Below, in pieces: positions 19,519-26,939 of a stretch of DNA of 64,000 nucleotides (position 1 is its first letter; every line of letters begins with the position of its first letter). The stretch comes from Paraburkholderia sediminicola (GTDB lineage Bacteria > Pseudomonadota > Gammaproteobacteria > Burkholderiales > Burkholderiaceae): the NCBI RefSeq assembly GCF_902859805.1, contig NZ_CADIKC010000001.1, positions 744,001-808,000 of the forward strand, written 5' to 3'. The position numbers and the translations under genes are program-made. The notes beneath the pieces are model-generated. The model worked only from the letters and a program-made list of their open reading frames with translations, was not told the origin of the DNA and made no database searches.

Positions 19519-20787
19519 ATGAACTCCACTCTGGATAACGTGGCGCACGTGCAGGAGCAGCGGCCGCGTTCGGCGACGCCGTTTTCCGTCGGCCTGCTTG
19601 GCATCGCCGTCGGCCTTCTGACGCTCTGGCTGCTACGCGACAGCACCGCACTGGATGGCGCGCTCCGTAGCACGGCCGCCTGCCTCGCGATCATCGCGAC
19701 GATCGCTCTATACGAACTGTTCGTCGCACGCGTGTATCTGCGCCCAAGCGCCGGACTCACCGGTCAAGCGGTTCGGCCGCTCAGTGTCGCGCGTGTGGGC
19801 TTGCGTCTTGCCGCGCTGGCTTCCGTGTATGTCGGCATCGGTGTGCTCTACTGGCTGTTGCCGGAGTATCACGGCACGTTCTATAACCCCTTCTGGTCTC
19901 TGATCCGCACGCTCGCGCCGTATCTGATCGTGGCCGCGCCGTTTTACTTCGCGTGGATGGACAGGCGTCAGCGCGAAGTCGACGATGCCTATATGTTGTG
20001 GGGCCGCCTCGTATTCCTCGGGCAGCGCCCAGGCAACTGGAAGCCCGTGCGTGAAATGCTCGCCGGATGGATGGTGAAAGCATTCTTCCTGCCGCTGATG
20101 ATCACCTATCTTTCCACCGATGCAGATCATATCGGCGCATCGCTCGCGACCGCCATGAACGCGCCGTTCTCGCTTGCGACGTTCAGGTTCATGTACGACC
20201 TGTCCTTCACGATGGATCTAATGTTCGGCACGGTAGGTTATCTGTGCACACTGCGCATTCTCGATACCCACGTGCGCAGTGCGGAGCCGACCACACTCGG
20301 CTGGCTGGTTGCGGTTGTCTGTTATCAGCCGTTCTGGTCGCTGATCTCGGCCCAGTACATGCACTACCAGGGCGCGATGTTCTGGGACAGTTGGCTGATA
20401 TCCGTGCCCATTGTTCGAATCATCTGGGGCACCGCGATTATCGCGCTGGTCTTCAGCTACGCGCTTTCCACCATCGCGTTTGGATTGCGGTTTTCGAACC
20501 TGACCAATCGCGGCATCATCACGTCGGGCCCTTATCGCTTCACAAAGCATCCCGCCTATATCACGAAGAATCTATCGTTCTGGATGGTCTCCGTGCCGTT
20601 CATCGAACCCATGGGCTGGCAAGTCGCGCTCACGCACTGCTTCGCGCTGGCGTGCGTCAATCTGCTGTATTTCCTGCGCGCTAAAACCGAGGAGCGGCAT
20701 CTGATGAACGATCCCGACTATCGTGCTTACGCGGAATGGATCGCGAGGAACGGACTGTTCGCCAGGATCACACGCGCGTTTCAATGA
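19519..20787 (+). CDS. Membrane protein with isoprenylcysteine/phospholipid methyltransferase-like C-terminus
   Basis: A 422-residue polytopic membrane protein with about nine to ten hydrophobic segments. The C-terminal 100 residues carry the ICMT/PEMT signature: GPYRFTKHPAYITKN followed by a membrane hairpin and RAKTEERHLMNDPDYRAYAEW, where the Arg/Glu-Glu pair binds S-adenosylmethionine cofactor in the family. The N-terminal 300 residues are an unrecognised membrane domain (FYNPFWSLIRTLAPYLIV; WLISVPIVRIIWG). The substrate is unknown; lipid or prenylated-cysteine methylation is a family-based guess. GAGGA sits 4 bases before the ATG. It follows the repeat lipoprotein by 77 bases, separated by a hairpin. 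Confidence 0.75.
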   Translation: MNSTLDNVAHVQEQRPRSATPFSVGLLGIAVGLLTLWLLRDSTALDGALRSTAACLAIIATIALYELFVARVYLRPSAGLTGQAVRPLSVARVGLRLAALASVYVGIGVLYWLLPEYHGTFYNPFWSLIRTLAPYLIVAAPFYFAWMDRRQREVDDAYMLWGRLVFLGQRPGNWKPVREMLAGWMVKAFFLPLMITYLSTDADHIGASLATAMNAPFSLATFRFMYDLSFTMDLMFGTVGYLCTLRILDTHVRSAEPTTLGWLVAVVCYQPFWSLISAQYMHYQGAMFWDSWLISVPIVRIIWGTAIIALVFSYALSTIAFGLRFSNLTNRGIITSGPYRFTKHPAYITKNLSFWMVSVPFIEPMGWQVALTHCFALACVNLLYFLRAKTEERHLMNDPDYRAYAEWIARNGLFARITRAFQ

Positions 20788-20966
20788 GATGTTTATGCTA
20801 CGAACGCGGTCGAGTGCATTTTTTGCAACGCACCATTCTTTGATCGCGTGAGGATGGTGATGAGCACCTTTTACCGCCCGCGAGCGATCGCTGGTGGAAG
20901 CAGACGATAGCGCCCGTTGCCAATTTTCCGCGAGCAGCGGGTGCTCGCCTCAATGACATCGCACGC

Positions 20967-20986
20967 AGGACGTTACGTAACGTCCT
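20967..20986. promoter_or_regulatory. 20-bp perfect palindrome after the EAL gene
   Basis: AGGACGTTACGTAACGTCCT is a perfect 20-bp palindrome 9 bases beyond the EAL gene's stop codon. With no loop it is a poor RNA hairpin, so a protein-binding site is likelier than a terminator. It contains GTTACGTA, shared with 17279-17286 and 22058-22065. Confidence 0.5.
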
Positions 20987-20995
20987 TTACTGCGC

Positions 20996-21877
20996 TCAAG
21001 ATTCGCGGCCTGACGCCAGCACATTGGCCAGCCCGGCCTTCGGGCGAGAGAACAGAAAGCCTTGCACCAGCGCTTGCGGCCATGACGCGCTCAACCATTG
21101 CAACTGTGCCTTGGTCTCGACGCCGTTCACCACGACCTGCACGTCAAGCGCATGAAGCAGATCCAGCAACGCCGACGTCACCAGGCAGGCGCGAGGATCG
21201 CGTGGAACCGCTGCCATCAACTCAGGCGCGATCGTCACGGTGTCCACGTCGAGTGCACCGAGCAGTCCGAGCGAAGACGCACCGTTGCCCCACTTGCCCA
21301 GCGAGATGCCGGTTCCCGCAGACCGAAGGCCAGCCGTCAACGTACGCAAAGACAAAAGACGTGCTGCATCTGCGCTATCGGGCACTTCGATTTCAAGCAA
21401 ATTGCCCGGTACGCCATACGATCGCGCGATGCGCGTGAGATCGTCGGCGAACGAATCGAGCACGGCCACTTGCGCGGGCACCGTGATCGCGACCGGCAGC
21501 AGCGCCATCTTCGACGAGAGACAATCGCGCAGTTCACGACACACGCCGTCGACGACGAACAAGGCCATCTCCCGCGCGACCTGCGGGTGCTCGAGCGGCA
21601 TCATGAAAATACCCGGAAGCAGCAACCCGTAGTCGGGATGCGTCCATCGAACCTGCGCTTCGAGGCGCGTCAGCGCGCCGCCTGCCGCGCGATAAGCCCC
21701 CTGAAACACGAGATGAAACTCACCCGCGTGCAGACCCTGGCGGACGCGGTTTTCGAGCTCGCTCAGCGCCATGGAATCGTCGCGCGAGTCGTCCCAATTG
21801 GTTTGTTCAACGCAAGCGTTGCGCGCGCCGAACGTTGTAGCGAGCGATACAGGCTTTTCATAGTCGAGCGATAGCAT
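20996..21877 (-). CDS. Degenerate EAL-domain protein, probably catalytically inactive
   Basis: About 293 residues, mostly one EAL (cyclic-di-GMP phosphodiesterase) domain beginning near residue 38 (ENRVRQGLHAGEFHLVFQG). Catalytic motifs are eroded: EAL-x-R reads EAQVRW, the DDFGTGYSSL loop reads LGKWGNGASSL with both metal-binding Asp residues lost, and the AEGVET motif reads VNGVET. The fold markers VQGFLFSRPK are kept. It therefore likely binds c-di-GMP or a protein partner rather than cleaving the nucleotide; this is inference. No GGDEF, receiver or membrane segment is present. The start is uncertain: ATG here, TTG at 21928 or ATG at 21772, none with a clear ribosome site. Confidence 0.8.
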   Translation of the reverse strand: MLSLDYEKPVSLATTFGARNACVEQTNWDDSRDDSMALSELENRVRQGLHAGEFHLVFQGAYRAAGGALTRLEAQVRWTHPDYGLLLPGIFMMPLEHPQVAREMALFVVDGVCRELRDCLSSKMALLPVAITVPAQVAVLDSFADDLTRIARSYGVPGNLLEIEVPDSADAARLLSLRTLTAGLRSAGTGISLGKWGNGASSLGLLGALDVDTVTIAPELMAAVPRDPRACLVTSALLDLLHALDVQVVVNGVETKAQLQWLSASWPQALVQGFLFSRPKAGLANVLASGRES

Positions 21878-22312
21878 GGCGTAGGCGCAATTTTTTAACC
21901 TGGCTAACGCATGCACATGTCGTGCCAAGCAGCACGTTCACCGCGCGACCTATCCGCGGCCCTGGCCAACAAGCCCTTTAGTTCAATGGTTTACGGCGAT
22001 TCGATCAAACCTGTCGACGCGCAATTTCAATCGCCAAACGTTTGTATGAACGCGAGTGTTACGTAGCGTTTCGCGTCGACGTTACGGGACCATCGCACAG
22101 CGCGTTGAACGCGGCGATTACCACAAGTCCATCGCTTCAAACGGGGAAACCGCATGATGCATCGTGAATAAGATCGCTAAACAACAAGCGATGAATGAAG
22201 GCATCGCAGCGCAACAATAAAATTTGACCGAGAAAAAAAGATTTACTAGTATCGGCAGCAAACGCAGCATGCAACGACTGCGCATTCCCTACACAGTCAT
22301 TCAAGGCGGCAC
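21878..22312. other. Intergenic region, 435 bases
   Basis: No supportable gene. It contains GTTACGTAG (22058-22066) followed by GACGTTACGG (22078-22087), related to the palindromes at 17283 and 20967. An AT-rich segment with AAAATTTGACC and TTTACTAGTATCGG (22218-22256) probably holds the promoter of the downstream small gene. Confidence 0.4.
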
Positions 22313-22591
22313 ATGCTTCAGATCCCCCTCACCGACGCCGATTGGGCGCGTGTTCAGAGTCTTTTTCCCGTGGTTTCATCAGGGCGCGGGCGCCCTCGCC
22401 GCAGTGATCGCGAGATCCTCAACGCGATACTCTGGGTGCAGCAGACGAAAGAAAAGTGGCACAGGCTACCGGCCACTTTTCCGCCGCAACAGACTTGTTA
22501 TCTTCGGTATATGGCCTGGAAAAAGACGGGCGTTCTTGACCAGGTGAACGAGCGCCTGCCACTGTGCGACCACGAGCTTTCAACTTGCTGA
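22313..22591 (+). CDS. Stand-alone DUF4096 (IS5-type transposase N-domain) protein
   Basis: A 92-residue protein matching the N-terminal DUF4096 domain of IS402/IS5-like transposases: LTDADWARVQSLFP, the RGRPRRSDREILNAILWV helix and the W-RLPATFPPQQTCYLRYMAWKKTGVLDQV segment. The frame ends in a normal stop (HELSTC), and no DDE catalytic domain follows in any frame, nor are terminal inverted repeats seen. It is therefore either a decayed remnant or, since the domain is intact, a domesticated DNA-binding protein. AAGGCGG lies just before the ATG. Confidence 0.75.
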   Translation: MLQIPLTDADWARVQSLFPVVSSGRGRPRRSDREILNAILWVQQTKEKWHRLPATFPPQQTCYLRYMAWKKTGVLDQVNERLPLCDHELSTC

Positions 22592-22686
22592 ATCAGCGGC
22601 AATAATTGTTTTGCATACCGTATCGATTCAAAGGCGAACATATGTTTCACGGATGGTCGCCGTGATCGCTCACGCCCTTCAGTGCG

Positions 22687-23106
22687 TCATGCTTTCCCGT
22701 TCATTCGATCCATCACCGCCAGCAGATCAGCGAGCGCCTGCTTGCATTCCGCTGCGTTCGGCGTGCCGGCGCGCAACGCGCTCAGCGCGCGGTCAATCGC
22801 TTTGTCGACGGTGTGCCAGTCGGCTGCGGCTCGAGGCTTCAGCGAAGGCTCAGCGTCGTCCCATGCAAGTTCCAGATCCTTGATGCGCGCCTTACCGCCC
22901 GCGAGATTGCCCTGGCCGACGAGCGCCGCGGTGTAGGCCGCGATCTTGCGGAACGACGCGAGGTCGCCGAGCTTTGACGCCTTGACGGGCTCGGCCGCCT
23001 CGGCCGACTGAAAGGCAAACCCACTCGCCTCGTGATGCCCGAAGCTGATGGCCGAGAGGGCAATGAAAGAAGCGATGACGGCTTTGTTGAGTGTGCGTTG
23101 GTTCAT
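22687..23106 (-). CDS. Small periplasmic helical protein
   Basis: A 139-residue protein with a hydrophobic N-terminal signal ([16 protein letters not shown]), a likely cleavage region before [10 protein letters not shown], then an all-helical domain ([52 protein letters not shown]). It is not a recognised enzyme. A similar small periplasmic protein beside DUF347 membrane proteins is common in Burkholderiales as far as I recall. It is encoded downstream of the DUF347 gene on the same strand with a 73-base gap, so co-expression is plausible. Confidence 0.65.
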   Translation of the reverse strand: MNQRTLNKAVIASFIALSAISFGHHEASGFAFQSAEAAEPVKASKLGDLASFRKIAAYTAALVGQGNLAGGKARIKDLELAWDDAEPSLKPRAAADWHTVDKAIDRALSALRAGTPNAAECKQALADLLAVMDRMNGKA

Positions 23107-23179
23107 GTTTGTTCTCTTCCGTTTGATTCAACATACGATTGAAAAAGGCTGCGTCTACAACTAGTCGAGCGACGCGCGC

Positions 23180-23992
23180 TCAAGGCTCACGTGCGGCGAT
23201 CGCGCGCGTGGACCGGTGTTCAACTGCACTCGCGAAGATGACCAGCACCACGATCGCACTCAGAAAGAGCACGCTCGTATTGATCGTGCCGAGGCCGAGA
23301 CCACCATATGCGCGCGACTGCGAGAGCAGATCGCCGAATGAGGCGCCCAACGGTCGCGTCAGAATGTAGGCAAGCCAGAAAGTCAGCACCGGATTTCCGC
23401 CGACGTAGTAGATCGCGCACACCAATGCGATTAGCGCGCCGAACGCCACCACACCGATCATGAAACCGAGCCCCAATGCTTCTGTCGCCAGATCACCGGC
23501 CGCGGTGCCCAGCGCGAAGGTGAACAACACTGCGGCCCAATAGAAAAGCTCTCGCCGCGTTGTGTAGATGGTGTGAATCGACAGTGTCCGCTCACTGCGA
23601 TACCAGAGCGCGAACACCACGGCCAGCGCAAGGGAAAATGCGATCGTGCTGGCATAAAGACTGATGCCGAGCTTGTCGGTCAATGCATCGGTAATTTGCG
23701 TGCCGACCACACTGACCAGCACCACGGTCAGCCAGTAAATCCACGGCACGTACTTGCGCATGCGCAGCTGCACGGCCAATGCGGCAATCAGCAACGTGAG
23801 CATCATCCCGCCGGTGAGTGCGGTGCCAAGCCCCACGTGCACGGCCAGATAATCCGCGCCGGTCTCGCCGACGGTCGTCGCCATGATCTTGATCGCCCAG
23901 AAGACAAGTGTTGCCTCGGGCACTTTGTTGCGCATCTGCGCAACACGATAAGTCGAGGTCTCTAGCAAGCGCGTTCTCCCATCAATAGGCAT
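23180..23992 (-). CDS. DUF347 (COG4705) four-repeat membrane protein
   Basis: A 270-residue inner-membrane protein with about eight helices built from four DUF347 repeats. Each repeat has a small-residue/acidic motif: TTVGETGADYL, TQITDALTDKLG, GTAAGDLATEALGLG and GASFGDLLSQSRAYGGLGLG. The conserved Asp/Glu in each repeat suggests a polar path through the membrane. COG4705 proteins are uncharacterised; transport is a guess. The family block begins at NKVPEATL, which a later ATG at 23935 would also serve; neither start has a ribosome site. A tandem CTTATG-N5-CTTATG element lies 67-83 bases upstream and suggests control by an OmpR-family regulator such as the one encoded 0.7 kb away. Confidence 0.82.
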   Translation of the reverse strand: MPIDGRTRLLETSTYRVAQMRNKVPEATLVFWAIKIMATTVGETGADYLAVHVGLGTALTGGMMLTLLIAALAVQLRMRKYVPWIYWLTVVLVSVVGTQITDALTDKLGISLYASTIAFSLALAVVFALWYRSERTLSIHTIYTTRRELFYWAAVLFTFALGTAAGDLATEALGLGFMIGVVAFGALIALVCAIYYVGGNPVLTFWLAYILTRPLGASFGDLLSQSRAYGGLGLGTINTSVLFLSAIVVLVIFASAVEHRSTRAIAAREP

Positions 23993-24058
23993 TCAATTCG
24001 ACGTTGCGAGCAGGCGCGCTTGCGCTCGCTCGATGCGGCGAATAGTGCAATGGGGAAC

Positions 24059-24075
24059 CTTATGGAAACCTTATG
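24059..24075 (-). promoter_or_regulatory. PmrA-box-like direct repeat facing the DUF347 gene
   Basis: CTTATG-GAAAC-CTTATG has the 6-5-6 spacing (11-bp period) of OmpR-family regulator sites such as the PmrA box. On the minus strand a CACTAT -10-like hexamer follows at 24041-24046, the right distance for activation from a site overlapping -35. Confidence 0.55.
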
Positions 24076-24142
24076 GAAAATGCCGAGAAAACCGCCCGAT
24101 CGTGGCAGCGGAATGAGGGCTCAAGAGGCGTCTCGAGCGAGC

Positions 24143-24186
24143 CTTAAGAGACGCTTAAGGACTTCGAATAAATCAAAAAATATACT
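24143..24186 (+). promoter_or_regulatory. Perfect PmrA-type box with -10 element
   Basis: CTTAAG-AGACG-CTTAAG (24143-24159) is the exact consensus form of the PmrA box. TATACT at 24181-24186 is a good -10, so the box occupies the -35 position, as at class II activated promoters. Transcription would start near 24193 and read into the small Ser/Ala-rich gene. Confidence 0.65.
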
Positions 24187-24256
24187 GCTCAAGCGCTCCT
24201 GATCGAGGCCGATAGACAGAACGCAGTACACACGTTTTTTCTACTGGGAGATTTGG

Positions 24257-24547
24257 ATGTCCATTCAGGCAGTCAGTCAAAGCACCACACAAGCGCCAGC
24301 CTCATCCGCCGCGTCGACATCGAGTTCGGCGTCGAGCGCGCCGGCATCGAGCACAAGCGCTTCGTCGGCTACGGGGGCGAGCACCAGCACGTCCGCGTCG
24401 TCGTATACGGTCAACATCAGCAGCGCCGCGCGTGCTTTGTTAGCCGAAGCAAGCGAGACTTCCGTTCAAACCGCGCAGGAAGCAGGAAAGGGCGATCAGC
24501 AGGCGCAACGCCTGCTCGCCAGGGAGGCCGCAGCCAAAGTGCATTAA
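24257..24547 (+). CDS. Small Ser/Ala/Thr-rich protein
   Basis: A 96-residue protein with GGGAG six bases before the ATG. Residues 1-48 are almost entirely Ser, Ala and Thr with no charge, so this is an extended, disordered tail. The C-terminal half is a helical segment (VNISSAARALLAEASE; GKGDQQAQRLLAREAAAKVH). No signal peptide or membrane segment is present. The function is unknown. The promoter carries a perfect PmrA-type box, and the gene is convergent with the adjacent response-regulator gene. Confidence 0.65.
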   Translation: MSIQAVSQSTTQAPASSAASTSSSASSAPASSTSASSATGASTSTSASSYTVNISSAARALLAEASETSVQTAQEAGKGDQQAQRLLAREAAAKVH

Positions 24548-24647
24548 CGCACTCAGGAACTTCCGCGTGAAGGCGAGGACCGCCGCGCCGGTCTGGCGGC
24601 GGTCCCGCAGAGTTGGAACGCGTGCCGACATGGCACGATGGGATGCG

Positions 24648-25346
24648 CTAAAGCGACTCGGAAAAAGTTTCGCACGACACTTCTTCGCGCAGAATGTAGC
24701 CGAGCCCGCGCAAGGTCATGATCTTCGCGCTGGAATGTGCAAGATGCTTGCGCAGGCGGTGAATGTAAATGTCGATGGCATCGGCGCTGGGTTCGTCGTC
24801 GAGCGTGAAGACCTTGTCCATCAGCGTGGACTTCGAGACGGTCTTGCCCTGCTTCAGCATCAGCGTTTCGAGGATGGTGTGTTCGCGCCGCCGTAACGGC
24901 AAGGGCTCGTTTTGCAGAACGAATTCACGGGAATCGAACAGATAGCGCAGATCGCCGCAATCGATCGATTGACCCTTGTCGCCGGCCGCCTGCCGGCGGA
25001 TCAACGCCTTGATGCGTGCCACCAGCTCGCGTGCGTCGAAAGGTTTAACGACGTAATCGTCCGCGCCGGCCGAGAAGCACGCCACCTTGTCGTCAGTCGA
25101 GCCGTTGGCGGTGAGCATCAGCACAGGCACGTTGTCGCGTTTGCGACGCAGGCGCGCCAGCACATCCTTGCCGCCAATTCCGGGCAAGCGCAGATCGAGC
25201 AGCACCGCGTCGTAGCACTGCACGCCGAGCAGCGTCTCCGCACGTTCGCCGTCCTGCGCCCAGTCAACCACGAAATTCTCGACCTGCATCAGGTTCATCA
25301 CCCAGCGCGCGAGGTCAGCGTCGTCTTCAACGAGCAACAGTTTCAT
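24648..25346 (-). CDS. OmpR-family response regulator (system 1, TctD/PmrA-like)
   Basis: A 232-residue response regulator. The receiver domain (1-115) has the acidic pair in LLLVEDDADL, the phospho-acceptor Asp in AVLLDLRLPG (about residue 51), Thr in LMLTANG and Lys in YVVKPFD. The C-terminal winged-helix domain (about 130-222) shows LRRREHTILETLMLKQGKTVSKSTLMDKVF and DIYIHRLRKHL. The frame runs 78 codons further upstream, but MKLLLVEDD is the family start and GGGGAAACCT precedes it. It lies downstream of the histidine kinase on the same strand with a 25-base gap. Nearby 6-5-6 repeats are candidate targets. Confidence 0.93.
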   Translation of the reverse strand: MKLLLVEDDADLARWVMNLMQVENFVVDWAQDGERAETLLGVQCYDAVLLDLRLPGIGGKDVLARLRRKRDNVPVLMLTANGSTDDKVACFSAGADDYVVKPFDARELVARIKALIRRQAAGDKGQSIDCGDLRYLFDSREFVLQNEPLPLRRREHTILETLMLKQGKTVSKSTLMDKVFTLDDEPSADAIDIYIHRLRKHLAHSSAKIMTLRGLGYILREEVSCETFSESL

Positions 25347-25371
25347 AGGTTTCCCCTGATTTGGCGGCGCA

Positions 25372-26754
25372 TCAAACCGCCGCCGACCATAGTCGCATCT
25401 CGACGGTGGCCACCAGGCCGACACCGCCCTCTCCCGATTCGAGCGTAACCGCGCCGCCTTGCCGGCGGGCGATCTCGCGCACGATCGGCAAACCGAGACC
25501 GGTTCCGTCAGCGTGGTTTGACGCGCGATAGAAACGCTCGAACACGCGCACCCTCGCTTCGGGTTTGATACCCGGCCCATTGTCGATCACCTGCACGATC
25601 GCCCTGTCATTACCTCGCTGCGTGTGCACGGTGACGCGGCCACCGGGTTGCGTGTAGCGCAGCGCGTTGTCGACGAGATTGGTCACCAGCGCCGCGGTTA
25701 ACGCCTCGTCGCCAGTCACGTATAGACCGTCTTCCAATTCGGCGCCCAGATCGATTTCACGCGACTGCGCGAACGCTATCAACTCCTCCAGCACCCCCGC
25801 GATCAACGCGCTCAGATCGACCCGTTCGCGCGTATTGGAAGGCGCGGCGGACTCGGCCTGAGCGAGCAGCAACAGTTTGTTGGTCAAGGTGGTCAGCTTG
25901 CGGCTGCTTTTATGCATGCCGGCCAGTGCTTCGCTGAGCGGCGCGTCCCGATTCTCGCGTTGCCGCGCAAACTGGATTTGCGCCACCAGCAGCGCGAGCG
26001 GCGTACGCATCTGATGCGCCGCGTCGGAGATGAATTGCCGCTGGGTCGCGGCCTGCTGGCCCATGCGCGCAATGCACTGGTTGATCGCTTCGACGATAGG
26101 CCTTAGTTCGACATGCAAGCGCGCCACGCGGATCGGTTCAAGTTGCGACGCGTTACGATCAGCGACGTCGTCTTTCACCTTCATCAACGGCCGCAATTCG
26201 AAGGTCAGCCCAAGATAGACGAACACCATCGCGAGCACCAGAGTGAGCACCTCGCCGAACAGTTGCGGGCGGAGCAGGCGCCACACCATGGCGTCGCGCG
26301 AGCCTTCCGTCTTCGCGACTGCGACGACAACTTCTTCAGTGCGGCCCGAGTCGTATAGCTGCCGCACGTAAGTAGCGGCGCGCACGGCACGGCCGTCTTC
26401 GAGATGAGTGGAATAGAGCATCGGGACGTCGCTCACGCCGCGCGGCAACGGTAACTCGGGACTGCCGGCCAGCAGGCGGTGGCCACTCGCTTCGACGCGA
26501 TAGAACACACTGTCCTGTTCCGGCGATTCGAACAGCTCGAGCGCGGCCGGCGGAATCTGAACCGACACGTTGCCGTTATCCCAGTCGATGTCCTCGCCAA
26601 TGATGCGTATCGACGATAGCAACGCGTTATCCTGAACCAGGTCGGCCGTGGTCTGCGCGTTGCGATACGAAATCATGCCGGAAATGGAAACGAACGCCGC
26701 CAACGGTAGCAAGAGCCACCACAGCAAGCGTCCGCGCAGACTGCCTGAAAACAC
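25372..26754 (-). CDS. Sensor histidine kinase (system 1, TctE-like)
   Basis: A 460-residue membrane kinase starting at GTG. The first transmembrane helix (about 10-28) and second (about 165-185) bracket a periplasmic sensor of about 135 residues (2CSK_N type). Then come a short HAMP-like linker, the dimerisation box FISDAAHQMRTPLALL with phospho-acceptor His, and the catalytic domain with N box NLVDNALRYTQ, G1 DNGPGIKP, F box RFYRAS and G2 GTGLGLPIVREIA. TctE kinases usually regulate carboxylate uptake, whereas PmrB-like kinases sense metals and pH; the sensor does not settle it. The kinase gene precedes its regulator, opposite to the order in the neighbouring paralogous system. Confidence 0.92.
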   Translation of the reverse strand: MFSGSLRGRLLWWLLLPLAAFVSISGMISYRNAQTTADLVQDNALLSSIRIIGEDIDWDNGNVSVQIPPAALELFESPEQDSVFYRVEASGHRLLAGSPELPLPRGVSDVPMLYSTHLEDGRAVRAATYVRQLYDSGRTEEVVVAVAKTEGSRDAMVWRLLRPQLFGEVLTLVLAMVFVYLGLTFELRPLMKVKDDVADRNASQLEPIRVARLHVELRPIVEAINQCIARMGQQAATQRQFISDAAHQMRTPLALLVAQIQFARQRENRDAPLSEALAGMHKSSRKLTTLTNKLLLLAQAESAAPSNTRERVDLSALIAGVLEELIAFAQSREIDLGAELEDGLYVTGDEALTAALVTNLVDNALRYTQPGGRVTVHTQRGNDRAIVQVIDNGPGIKPEARVRVFERFYRASNHADGTGLGLPIVREIARRQGGAVTLESGEGGVGLVATVEMRLWSAAV

Positions 26755-26939
26755 GATTCGTCGTTCCTCTCTGCCGGATCTCTCCGCTATGTCCCGCGTG
26801 TGCGGTGGGCGTTCGATGAATCGCCTGCTTCAAATTCTAGGGGTACAAATCCTTCTATAGGCTTTCGAACACGCGTTTCCTGTGCCGATTGCGGGTTTGT
26901 CCCGAGTACTTTTGAAGCCGCCGGTTTGGCGTGACCGGG

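Noticed and set aside
22313..22591. A complete IS5-family insertion sequence
   Set aside because: No DDE domain, terminal inverted repeats or target duplication is visible; only the N-terminal domain is present.
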